From Fictibacillus marinisediminis (GTDB taxonomy: Bacteria > Bacillota > Bacilli > Bacillales > Fictibacillaceae): 64,000 bases of DNA. The stretch is taken from contig NZ_JAIWJX010000002.1 in NCBI RefSeq assembly GCF_023149135.1, forward strand, positions 2,294,001-2,358,000, given 5' to 3'. The notes beneath the pieces are model-generated. The model made no database searches. It was not told where the DNA came from and saw only the letters and a list, made by a program, of their open reading frames with translations. The translations under genes were made by a program, and so were the position numbers. Positions 18,486 to 26,723 of the stretch are shown here, piece after piece (within the stretch, counting starts at the first letter, position 1; each line of letters begins with the position of its first letter).

Positions 18486-19031
18486 TTAATATAGGTAACC
18501 TAATAAATCTATATCTCCATATTCCCACTTTTTATTTCCAGTCTCTTTAATCATAAGTTCGTTAATAACTTCAAATCCGATACCTAACGTACTCTGCTTC
18601 TCATTATCTATTTTAAGCCATTTACATTTGTTTTCTACAGATCTATATCCATTTTTCAAATATAAGTTCTTATCATCTGCAAATAAAAGTAAGAAGTCTA
18701 TTGATTTATTTTGACAGGATTTATCTATTTCAGAAAGTAACATAGAGCCTAACCCACGTGAGCGGTACCCTTTTATCACACATAAATCAATAATCCCTAG
18801 AACTTTAACTGGTTTGCCGTTCAGATTCATCACTCTATAATCTAGTCCTACTTGAGCAACCAGTTTATTAGCATTATCCTCATCAAACACTAAGTATCTA
18901 AAATGAGGCAATTGCTTAAAATACTCTCTTTCCTTTGGGTAATTGGTTTCAAAACACTCAAAGAGCAGCTCTTGGATCTCTTTTCTTAAAACATTATCAA
19001 TTTCGTAATCAAATACTCTATTTATCTTCAA
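18486..19031 (-). CDS. GNAT-family N-acetyltransferase
   Basis: About 181 residues from a TTG start that sits seven bases after AGGAG; an upstream TTG would add seven residues. The acetyl-CoA loop R/Q-x-x-G-x-G/A is present as GYRSRGLGSMLL (about residues 95-106), following the strand VLGIIDLCVIKG. The C-terminal KNGYRSVENKCKWL segment matches beta-6/7 of the fold. It should move an acetyl group to an amine on a small molecule or protein. The layout resembles aminoglycoside-acetyltransferase-like GNATs, but no known resistance family is clearly matched. Confidence 0.8.
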   Translation of the reverse strand: MKINRVFDYEIDNVLRKEIQELLFECFETNYPKEREYFKQLPHFRYLVFDEDNANKLVAQVGLDYRVMNLNGKPVKVLGIIDLCVIKGYRSRGLGSMLLSEIDKSCQNKSIDFLLLFADDKNLYLKNGYRSVENKCKWLKIDNEKQSTLGIGFEVINELMIKETGNKKWEYGDIDLLGYLY

Positions 19032-19112
19032 ATTTCTTCTCCTGTGCTTCAATATAATTTAATCTGTAAATCTGTGCCTAACTACATCATACCTATCGAA
19101 TGACACCAGAAC

Positions 19113-20336
19113 TCATCGAAGTCCACGAAAAGTTCGACGTAAGTCCTCAACCCACTTATCTGGAATTTCCCATGGGATAAAGTGTCCACCAACTTCGTGA
19201 GCTGTAATGTTGACATGGTTATACCAGGGAGCACGATCACTGTCTAGAAAATCCTTTATGCGATTCTCAGTAGTAATACCAGGCGGGTTTTCATAGCCTA
19301 CGAAAGTTATACCTGTGGGTGCCTCAATAACCGGCCAACGATTATGAGAAGGTGTCCATGGGTAACGATTATTATTCGCATAAACTCTTATCGATGTTTC
19401 AATAGTGTTGTTAACCCAAAAGATGGTTGCATGAGTAAGAAGGTCGTCCTTAGAAAAAACATTCTCAACGTTTCCGTTATTATTACTCCATTTGATCCAT
19501 CTTTCCAAAATCCATGCAAGCATTCCAACTGGAGAGTCACTCAATCCAAAGGCAAGTGTGCTAGGGTCAAGAACATGTACGGCTAGATGGGATGCAAACC
19601 GACGATCCAGCTCCAAAATATTTTCTTTCTTTTCTTGAGAAATGTTGTCAGGAAGGATACGTCCTCTGGCAAAATTCCATGCATCATCCCCATTAAAAAA
19701 ATTCAATTTAAGGGCAGATCCAATATGTATTGCGTAGAGATTATCACTATATTTGTGTCCCAATTGGCCAGTTATAAGCGCACCTACATCACATCCTCCT
19801 GCTGCATACCTATCATAGCCGAGAATATCAGTCATAAGGATATTCCAAAGATCGGCGATTTTCCAGTAATTCAAGTCTGGGTTGCTAGGAAGTGGTGAAG
19901 AAAAGCCGTATCCTGGGAGTGAAGGAACGATTACGTCAAATGCTTCAGCGGGATTACCTCCAAATACACCAGGGTCCGCAAGCGGGTCAATGACTTTGGA
20001 CCAATGCCAAAAAGTCCATGGCCAACCATGGGATAGAATTAATGGGATTGGATTGGGGCCCTTGCCTGGTTTACGCATGAAGTGCACAGGAACTCCCTCC
20101 ACATTTACTTTGTAGTGTTCGTAGGCATTAATTGCACTTTCAGATTTCCGCCAATCAAACTGGTTCATCCAATAGTCTACTAATTCCTCTAGATAGTTCC
20201 TACTAATGCCATAAAACCAGTCGTCATTACCATTATCAAGCGGCCACCTGGTATTCTTTAAGCGGTTTCGAAGATCAGATAGTAACTCATCCGATACATA
20301 GATTGGATGAGGTTCAAGAGCAAAAGAAACTGCCAC
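19113..20336 (-). CDS. epoxide hydrolase (EHN-domain alpha/beta hydrolase)
   Basis: A 407-residue enzyme from a GTG eight bases after AAGGAGG. Residues 1-110 form the EHN domain (VSDELLSDLRNRLKNTRWP, then WRKSESAINAY). The hydrolase core begins with the oxyanion segment HGWPWTFWHW. The nucleophile Asp is in GGCDVGA where the family usually has GGDWG, and the base His is in GGHFIPWE near the C-terminus. Lid tyrosines include YGFSSP and WTPSHNRWP. It opens epoxides to diols in detoxification or xenobiotic use. It is transcribed alone, away from the neighbouring GNAT gene. Confidence 0.88.
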   Translation of the reverse strand: MAVSFALEPHPIYVSDELLSDLRNRLKNTRWPLDNGNDDWFYGISRNYLEELVDYWMNQFDWRKSESAINAYEHYKVNVEGVPVHFMRKPGKGPNPIPLILSHGWPWTFWHWSKVIDPLADPGVFGGNPAEAFDVIVPSLPGYGFSSPLPSNPDLNYWKIADLWNILMTDILGYDRYAAGGCDVGALITGQLGHKYSDNLYAIHIGSALKLNFFNGDDAWNFARGRILPDNISQEKKENILELDRRFASHLAVHVLDPSTLAFGLSDSPVGMLAWILERWIKWSNNNGNVENVFSKDDLLTHATIFWVNNTIETSIRVYANNNRYPWTPSHNRWPVIEAPTGITFVGYENPPGITTENRIKDFLDSDRAPWYNHVNITAHEVGGHFIPWEIPDKWVEDLRRTFRGLR

Positions 20337-20732
20337 TAAACATTCCTCCTTAAGCAAATAAATTTGATAAAAGGGATCATTTCTATTATCAAATGAACAA
20401 AACTTAATTATGAATCCTCTCCAGTTCGACTAGCCGTTTCAATTCTAGGATTGTGGATGTACTTGCGTGTTTTTCCTCCAAAGTAAGCCCATCAATAAAA
20501 GTTCGAGAGCCGAACTATTCGATCTAAACGATGTGATTTAATTACATTGTTGCCATGCAAGGTTCAGAAGGTCATTAGAAGTTCAACAAGTTATATATTC
20601 AATCTTTTCCTAATTGATTTAATAGTTGAATCCTAATTGTCCATTCGAATAGATTAATGATTATTGGGCATATCTTTAAATAAATGAATTAGGAGATTTA
20701 GTTGGTATAGCTTAGAATCCTGGAGGAGTTTG
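20337..20732. other. intergenic region upstream of the epoxide hydrolase gene
   Basis: About 395 bases, AT-rich. It must hold the epoxide hydrolase promoter, but no operator or regulator gene is recognisable here. Confidence 0.45.
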
Positions 20733-20864
20733 ATGTTTAATTGGATATACAATCATATAATTAATTCATTTCCTTTTCTATTTCTCACCTTATCCATACC
20801 AGTTTTCATGGTAATTTTAATTCTATTATCATTATACAAAGACAACAGAAAAGAGAACTCTTAG
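20733..20864 (+). CDS. 43-residue single-pass membrane peptide
   Basis: An ATG six bases after TGGAGGAG opens a 43-codon frame. The product begins MFNWIYNHIINS and has one hydrophobic segment of about 25 residues (FPFLFLTLSIPVFMVILI) and a charged tail YKDNRKENS. A terminator directly follows, so this is a complete transcription unit. It could be a small membrane regulator or a type I-like toxic peptide; no family is recognised. Confidence 0.5.
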   Translation: MFNWIYNHIINSFPFLFLTLSIPVFMVILILLSLYKDNRKENS

Positions 20865-20877
20865 GGTTCTCTCTTTG
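20852..20877 (+). terminator. intrinsic terminator overlapping the end of the small membrane gene
   Basis: The stem AGAGAAC/GGTTCTCT is followed by TTTGCTCTTT. It overlaps the last codons of the 43-residue peptide. Confidence 0.6.
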
Positions 20878-21013
20878 CTCTTTCACTATAATACAAGTTA
20901 GTCTTGACTGCTGTGTCATGTGAGTCACCATCTCAAAATACAAATGTGCTATACGTCTTATTTAACTTCCCCTTTCAGAACTCTGATTCACTAACGGAAA
21001 TCCTACATATTCT

Positions 21014-21829
21014 CTAAATTTGTATATCGTTAATAAATGTTAGAATGTCCTTATTTATCCGGTCTGAATGTGTAATGTACAGTCCATGAGGAGCATCATT
21101 ATACAAGGTAAACTTGCTTTTAGATAACAACATTGCTGACTTCTGACCTGAGATTTCTACCGGAATTGATCTATCTTTATCGCCGTGAATAATGAGTGTA
21201 CGTACGTTGATAGAACGCATCTCCTCTCGGAAATCCGTTTCGATGATTTGCTTATTACACTCAATCACTGCTTTTAGCGATGTCTGCAACATATCCCACC
21301 GGGTCCATTCACCCATTGCAGTAGTTTTAGGACTGTCTAAGTAGGGCAACTCATTCTCAATCAACCAAGTCGGGAAATCTCGTTTCCATGTTTCTCTCAC
21401 CCTGTCAGCAACTTCCTTAGGTATTCCATTTGGATTATCCTCTGTTTTCATTAAAAAAGGCACAATGGCAGCGATAAGTACAGCACGATCGATCCGGTCG
21501 CTGCCATGACGTGTTAGATATCGAATCACTTCACCACCACCCATAGAATGACATACAAGGGTGACATTTCGAAGATTCAAGTATTCAATCAATGCAGCAA
21601 GATCGTCCGCCAGAGTATCAAAGTCGTATCCTTTCCCTGGCTCGTCGGAACGCCCATGACCGCGCCTGTCATATGCTATACATCTTAAGCCCTGATTTGA
21701 TAAAAAAATCCTCTGATAATCCCACATTCTAGAACTAAGTGACCATCCAGAAACAAAAACGACTGGATTCCCTGTACCCCACTCTTGGTAAAACAGTTGC
21801 ACACCTTCTTTGTTTTCGAAAAATGGCAT
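21014..21829 (-). CDS. alpha/beta hydrolase, non-heme chloroperoxidase/arylesterase-like
   Basis: About 271 residues from the ATG at 21829 behind GAGGG; an upstream start would add twelve residues. The nucleophile Ser is in CHSMGGGEV (about residue 94), preceded by the oxyanion segment FVSGWSLSSRMWDYQ and YDRRGHGRSD. The acid Asp is in IIHGDKDRSIP and the His in NDAPHGLYITH. These match the cofactor-free perhydrolase/esterase group that hydrolyses small esters. It is the last gene of a tetR-hydrolase-hydrolase set. Substrate unknown. Confidence 0.82.
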   Translation of the reverse strand: MPFFENKEGVQLFYQEWGTGNPVVFVSGWSLSSRMWDYQRIFLSNQGLRCIAYDRRGHGRSDEPGKGYDFDTLADDLAALIEYLNLRNVTLVCHSMGGGEVIRYLTRHGSDRIDRAVLIAAIVPFLMKTEDNPNGIPKEVADRVRETWKRDFPTWLIENELPYLDSPKTTAMGEWTRWDMLQTSLKAVIECNKQIIETDFREEMRSINVRTLIIHGDKDRSIPVEISGQKSAMLLSKSKFTLYNDAPHGLYITHSDRINKDILTFINDIQI

Positions 21830-21915
21830 CGCTAATCCCTCGCTCAATTTACAGATTTTTTTCAAATTAAAAAAATCAAGACGATAATTATGAGATTATG
21901 ACATAACCTTATATT

Positions 21916-22617
21916 TTATGGTTTCACACATGGATTAATATTGAGAAATTTTCTTACAGCAGTTAGAAAGGCAGGTAAATATTCATCGTGAACATAGTGC
22001 CCCGCACCTTCAACCATCACCAATTCGCAATCTGGGATTAGCTCAGAAACCTCTTGTAACTTGTTTTGAGAGGTTTTACTAGATCCACCACCAATAATAA
22101 GTGTGGGCACGCTAATGTCGGTAAGATGTGCCCACCACTCAGGTTCATTGTGCTGCCCGAGTATAGAGGGAATAACCAGCCAATCAAACGGTAAAGAATG
22201 AGAGGGCTTTGATGGGATTTCTTTTGGTTTTTCATCAGAAGGAGGAACAATATCTTCAATTATCAAACGTTCTAATCTTGACGGATAAGTTTCTGCGAAT
22301 AGGTAGGATACTAATCCCCCCATGGAATGACCCATTAGTGTGAACTGTTCCAAATCCATGGCATTAGCAAAATGCAGCAAATCCTCGCACATGAGTTCAA
22401 TGGTGTATGTATCAAACCTCGCACTCCCAGCGTGCCCGCGCTGATCTAATGCTAAGACACGGTATTTCTCTCCCAATACAGCTGCCGTCTTATCCCATGA
22501 CTCTGAGCTTTCTCCTAAAGCGTGAAGTGCAATAAGCGTTGGTGTTGAAGGTTTTCCAGTCTCACGATATTGAAAAGTGGCTCCATTAATTTCAATTTCT
22601 TTTACCCTTGTCTCCAT
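21916..22617 (-). CDS. alpha/beta hydrolase
   Basis: About 233 residues from the ATG nine bases after GGGAG. The oxyanion region is ALHALGESSESWDKT, the nucleophile Ser lies in GHSMGGLVSYL, and the catalytic His in EGAGHYVHDEY. The protein is shorter than most relatives (250-300 residues), which points to a small cap domain. It stands 87 bases before the second hydrolase gene and 107 bases after the tetR gene. Esterase or C-C bond hydrolase activity is possible; nothing narrows it further. Confidence 0.8.
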   Translation of the reverse strand: METRVKEIEINGATFQYRETGKPSTPTLIALHALGESSESWDKTAAVLGEKYRVLALDQRGHAGSARFDTYTIELMCEDLLHFANAMDLEQFTLMGHSMGGLVSYLFAETYPSRLERLIIEDIVPPSDEKPKEIPSKPSHSLPFDWLVIPSILGQHNEPEWWAHLTDISVPTLIIGGGSSKTSQNKLQEVSELIPDCELVMVEGAGHYVHDEYLPAFLTAVRKFLNINPCVKP

Positions 22618-22723
22618 CGCATTCATCTCCCAGGGTGGATTTCATTTAGAGAACCACCTTATTTTAATTTCATATTTGCTCAATCCATTTAGGTCGTAAT
22701 TATTTATTGTGGTCCAATTTCTC

Positions 22724-23311
22724 TTATGTGGAACAAAACTCGTGGATTATCTGTTTTTTTAATTCTTCTACCGGAAGTTTATGTGGATAGGTAGATATCA
22801 TGAACATAATACCTTGAAGGACAGTTGAAAAATATAACGAACGGTTCCTTGGCTCCCTAACTCCCATCCTTTCAAACATTTCACATTGAAATTCAAACAT
22901 TCTAGCGTTTTCTTTAATCAGGAGTTTACTGTATTTAATTAGCTCTTCGTCTGCCTCTGGCTGAGTTTGCAGATGCAGATAGAATCGATGAACTTCTGGA
23001 TTTTCATGGATATTATCAATCGCACCTTCGATAATGTGCTTAAGTTGCTCACTGGGTGTCTCGAGAGCAGCAGCTCCTTCCATGACTTCAATCACTTCGT
23101 TAATTCTATGCTCGACCATTTCAGAAAGCAGTTCTTCTTTCCCTTTGTAGTAATTGTATAGTAACCCTTTAGAAATACCCGCTTGTTTAACTACCTCGTT
23201 AATAGTTGTTGCATAATACCCCTTTTTAGTAAATAACTCCATAGCAGCTGCACGTATCTTTTGTTTTGATAACTGACGAATACGTTCGTTCTCTTCAGGT
23301 GTACGTGGCAT
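22724..23311 (-). CDS. TetR/AcrR-family transcriptional regulator
   Basis: 195 residues from the ATG behind GGAGG; a further upstream start would add 16 residues without a site. The N-terminal helix-turn-helix spans about residues 15-60 (AAAMELFTKKGYYATTINEV, then AGISKGLLYNYYKGKEEL). The rest is the variable ligand-binding dimer domain. It lies directly before two alpha/beta hydrolase genes in the same direction and about 170 bases after a perfect TGACC-N4-GGTCA palindrome, so it likely represses itself and the hydrolases until a ligand binds. Confidence 0.9.
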   Translation of the reverse strand: MPRTPEENERIRQLSKQKIRAAAMELFTKKGYYATTINEVVKQAGISKGLLYNYYKGKEELLSEMVEHRINEVIEVMEGAAALETPSEQLKHIIEGAIDNIHENPEVHRFYLHLQTQPEADEELIKYSKLLIKENARMFEFQCEMFERMGVREPRNRSLYFSTVLQGIMFMISTYPHKLPVEELKKQIIHEFCST

Positions 23312-23478
23312 ATCTAACAAACCTCCATAAAAGCTGTGCTTCGTCACTTTAGTGTTCAATGATGTAGATCAACACACACAATATAAATGCAATCCTTCTT
23401 ACATAAGCATTAAAATCCTCTGTATTATTTTAATACAACAATCTCATATACCATTATTTAACTTTTTATAGATTTATT

Positions 23479-23510
23479 TTATTATTGAATGACCGGTTGG
23501 TCAATAATAA
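23479..23510. promoter_or_regulatory. probable TetR operator
   Basis: The core TGACCGGTTGGTCA at 23490-23503 is a perfect palindrome (TGACC-N4-GGTCA), and the symmetry extends into flanking TTATTATTGA / TCAATAATAA. It lies about 170 bases upstream of the tetR start. This is a common operator shape for TetR regulators with small ligands. Confidence 0.7.
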
Positions 23511-24248
23511 TTTTAAAAATAATAAGTACCTACAGAAAAAGGTGCTTTTTGTGGATGAGATGAAGATTATATGAACAATTTGACTACATTAGTTTTCGTA
23601 AGGTTTTATTCTTGAAAATCACCTCATCGAACTTGTCTATTGGCAATGTATATAAAGAGTGCATTCCTAAAGGTAATAGAATTGTACTCACTTCTAAAAT
23701 ATAATCAACCAAAACCTGAAGAAATTCAAAGCACAGGTGTCGTGCTACAGGTAGCCCCTGATCCCCCTACAACTAATTACCGGAATAATTCACACAAATC
23801 TGCCCTCCACATTTAATAATAGCCTACGAACCGACTTATGTTTCGGTCTATTCACTTTTACCTCTCCTGCATTCGGAATAAGGCATTCTTATACACAACA
23901 GAGTTTAAAAAGTAAAAACTATACATTTCCAAACCTATGTCATTTGCATCATTGGAATCCATCTTCAGTTATTGCAGAGATGAAGTGGATCCCTCCCAAT
24001 TGTAAAATTACAATGAAATATTTAATCTAATTACTGATATGATTTAATCAAATATTGTATTTTAAACTATACCCAATTTAAATTAACTTCAACTGTAGTT
24101 GGGTTAATCGCACTTTCCGCTCGTTAAAGAAAAAATCTAAAAACGCCTTCCACCAAGTATATTCAAGGGTTTGAGGCGTTTTAGTAGAAATGATTTAGTT
24201 TGGTTAATTAACATTTTACGCAAGATTTTATGAAGATAAGGGAATACT
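23511..24248. other. long gap with no intact gene
   Basis: No frame has a start and ribosome site. On the minus strand 23584-23763 stays open for about 58 codons (contains VDYILEVSTILLPLGMHS) without a start codon, so it may be a gene remnant or chance. Confidence 0.4.
24140..24182. terminator. hairpin terminator, both strands
   Basis: AAAACGCCT and AGGCGTTTT are perfect inverted repeats around a loop of about 25 bases. On the minus strand a T-rich tail follows. Confidence 0.55.
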
Positions 24249-24431
24249 CTATTCCATTGCGCCATGTGGCAGGTCAATCTGATTAACGGTGAAATAGTAA
24301 TGCATTCGATTGGTGAGGGAATGTACCTGAAGAAAACACATTTCATCTTCGACATCGATGACCGTATATTCAAGGGCTTCCGGATGAGATTTTCGAAAAG
24401 CCTTGGCTTCGTCAAAATCATCGAATTCCTT
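24249..24431 (-). pseudogene. remnant of an acidic small-protein gene, no start codon
   Basis: On the minus strand a 60-codon frame (EFDDFDEAKAFRKSHPEALE, later FLQVHSLTNRMHYYFTVN) ends at TAG 24249 and lies between two terminators. A stop codon at 24432 closes the frame upstream and no ATG, GTG or TTG opens it. A ribosome site AAAAGGAA plus ATG is present but in another frame, so one early frameshift could explain it. The protein-like composition suggests real ancestry; the family is not recognised. Confidence 0.45.
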
Positions 24432-24445
24432 TTAGCCTTTTTTAT

Positions 24446-24739
24446 TTAAGTAGAACTCTCCTTTTTGCAAAATAAAAAAGACCGGCGTATGCCAGTCTTA
24501 TTTTTGTTTTTCTTTTTCTTCCAACTTTTGAACAAGATCCTCAATAAAGTCATGAAACTTTTCAACCGTAACCCAATTTTTCCTTGCATCATATGTAGAT
24601 GGTTTTTCCCATCTACCAAACCAAATACTTGAGTTTTTTCGAAAGAAGCTGCTATTTCATTCGATAGACTACCAAAGGCTATCACCACTTCATTTGACTG
24701 ATCGTCCTTATTTTCTGTAACCAATTTATTAGTGATCAC
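24446..24739 (-). pseudogene. possible frameshifted remnant of unknown gene
   Basis: One minus-strand frame gives a protein-like start (TENKDDQSNEVVIAFGSLSN) and a second gives a protein-like end (RKNWVTVEKFHDFIEDLVQK, ending EEKEKQK and stop) just before a terminator. A single frameshift near 24620 would join them. No good ribosome site is visible. Confidence 0.3.
24471..24506 (-). terminator. intrinsic terminator
   Basis: AAGACCGGC-GTAT-GCCAGTCTT forms a hairpin flanked by A and T runs on both sides. Confidence 0.65.
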
Positions 24740-24747
24740 CTACTAGT

Positions 24748-26441
24748 TTAATAATATATTAATTTGATGATGACTTTCCCATTTTTGTCGATGAACCCTG
24801 CTTTTCCGTTCTTTTTTACATAGAGCAGGCCTTCATGGAAGTCACCTAATTCGTCGTATTGAGGAGAAATCACGACCTTTCCCGTTTTATCGATGAATCC
24901 ATATTTCCCTTTGTAGTCGATATAGAAATAATCATATTGATTGGAAAAGGAGTTAATTTCACTATATTTGGGCTCGACTAGCATTTTCCCTGTTTCGGTT
25001 ACGATTCCGTATTTTGAACCCATCCTCACTCTTATTAACCCTTTACCTTCCATTGGATCAATCCGGTCATATTTAGGTGTGATGATCACTTTTCCTTTGC
25101 TGTTTATAGCACCTTCTTTGTTTTTTTGCTTAAAAATCAAATAATCACGATTTATTAAGCCTTCGCCATAGGTTGCCATCCTTAAATAGTCATAGGTTGG
25201 CTCAACTATCACTTTGCCTGTTTCGTTAATAAAACCGTATTTATTATTCTGCCGGATAATAGCTAACCCAATCTGGTTAAAGTAACTAATTGAATCATAG
25301 TTGAAATCGAGAACGACTTCGCCTTTTCGATTAATGACCCCATACTTGCCGTCCTTTGAGGCCACCGCTGCATCTTTGCGAAATACATAAAGTGCGGTTT
25401 CATCACCGTCTTCTGCTTTCTCAAACTGCGGTTTAATCACCATCGCTCCAGTTGTATCGATGAATCCAATCTTTCCATCAATAACAACGGAAGCCAGGCC
25501 TTCTGAGAAATGACTCGTTTCGTCAGAAATTGGCTCAACAATTACTTTTCCTTTTGAACTAACGAAACCGTACTTTCCACCCAATTTTGTTTGAGCAAAT
25601 CCCTTGTTAAATGGCCAAATCTGATCGTATTTAGGTTCAACCATGATTTTCCCACTTAAGCTCATCAGTCCATATTTTCCTGCGTTTCGAATCTTTGCCA
25701 AGCCATTTTGAATTGAACCGATGCTATCAAAAGTTGGGGCAACGATGACTTTTCCTTGCTTATCGATAAGGCCGAACTTTTTGTTAAGAATGGCAGTGAA
25801 TACACCATTTGTGTTCTTTGTAATTTCATCATATGTGGGGACTAAAACGATTTTTCCGCTTGTGCTTATAAGTCCGTATTTTCCCTTACTCTTGTAAGAT
25901 GCAACTCCGTTTTGAAAATCACCTATTTTTTCATACTTGGGTGAAACGATTATTTTTCCACTTGTATTGATGAGCCCGTATTTTCCCTTACTCTTGTAAA
26001 ATGCGACTCCGTTATGAAAATCACCTATTTTTTCATACTTGGGTGAAACGATTATTTTTCCGCTTGTATTGATAAGCCCGTATTTGTTTTCCTTTTCTAC
26101 TAGGACCGGACTCTTATAACCATCCGCTGCATACTGGTATTTAGGCGACACTATTACTTTGCCCTTTGAGTTGATGAACCCATATTTATTATTCTGCTTG
26201 ACTCTCAATAAATTGGTTCGCTTTGATTGGGTAATCTCTTCATACAGCGGCTTTATGACAACTCTTCCTTTTTGTCCATCATTCCATATTTCCCGTTTTG
26301 CACGAATGAAACGAGCCCATTGGTAAATTGAGTACCTAGAACTCTTTTACTTGTTGCTGCATGTGTTGTGGACTGAGTTGTACCTAGTAACAAGCTCATT
26401 AATAAAAACACGAATACCCAAATCTTCAAATGATTCTTCAT
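24748..26441 (-). pseudogene. secreted WG-repeat protein, frameshifted near its N-terminus
   Basis: The gene starts at ATG 26441 after AAGGAGGGAG. It encodes a signal peptide (MKNHLKIWVFVFLLMSLLLG, cleavage near THA-ATS), then WG-type repeats of the form KYGxIxxxGKVIVxPKY about every 35-45 residues, some twelve in total. At 26266-26275 one base is missing in AAAAAGGAAGAG: the reading runs into a stop after KKEELS, while the next frame continues GRVVIKPLYEEI and on to 24748. Apart from this single shift the gene is open to its end. WG repeats are thought to form surface beta-sheet propeller-like scaffolds. It may be a recent pseudogene, phase-variable, or an assembly error. Confidence 0.8.
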
Positions 26442-26671
26442 AAAATCTCCCTCCTTGTTCTTGAATGATGACATTTTTTCACAATCTGAATTATCGCTTG
26501 AACTTTTTTACTTTTTCATTATTTCCTACACCATTCCTCCTTTATATTTTAGACGAAATGTATATTAGGAAGTTACAAACTTATGTCTTAGGGTATCCAT
26601 ATTTTCATCTTGATCGGTCAGCATGTCCGCTGGCTGCAATGATTGATGTATCCGATATTACTAAATAACAA

Positions 26672-26706
26672 AGACCATTCAGTCTCATACTGAACGGTCT
26701 TCTACA
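26672..26706. terminator. strong intrinsic terminator of the phosphoesterase gene
   Basis: AAGACC(A)TTCAGT-CTCAT-ACTGAA(C)GGTCTT forms a 12-base-pair hairpin 17 bases after the phosphoesterase stop. Confidence 0.8.
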
Positions 26707-26723
26707 AGCTTCACTCTAAATTA

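Noticed and set aside
24137..24421. 94-codon minus-strand frame starting MILTKPR
   Set aside because: A different frame of the same DNA gives the more protein-like acidic sequence that ends at a stop before the terminator; the longer frame is likely the shadow.
26465..26668. 67-codon plus-strand frame upstream of the WG-repeat gene
   Set aside because: No ribosome site and very hydrophobic AT-rich start; likely promoter DNA of the divergent gene.
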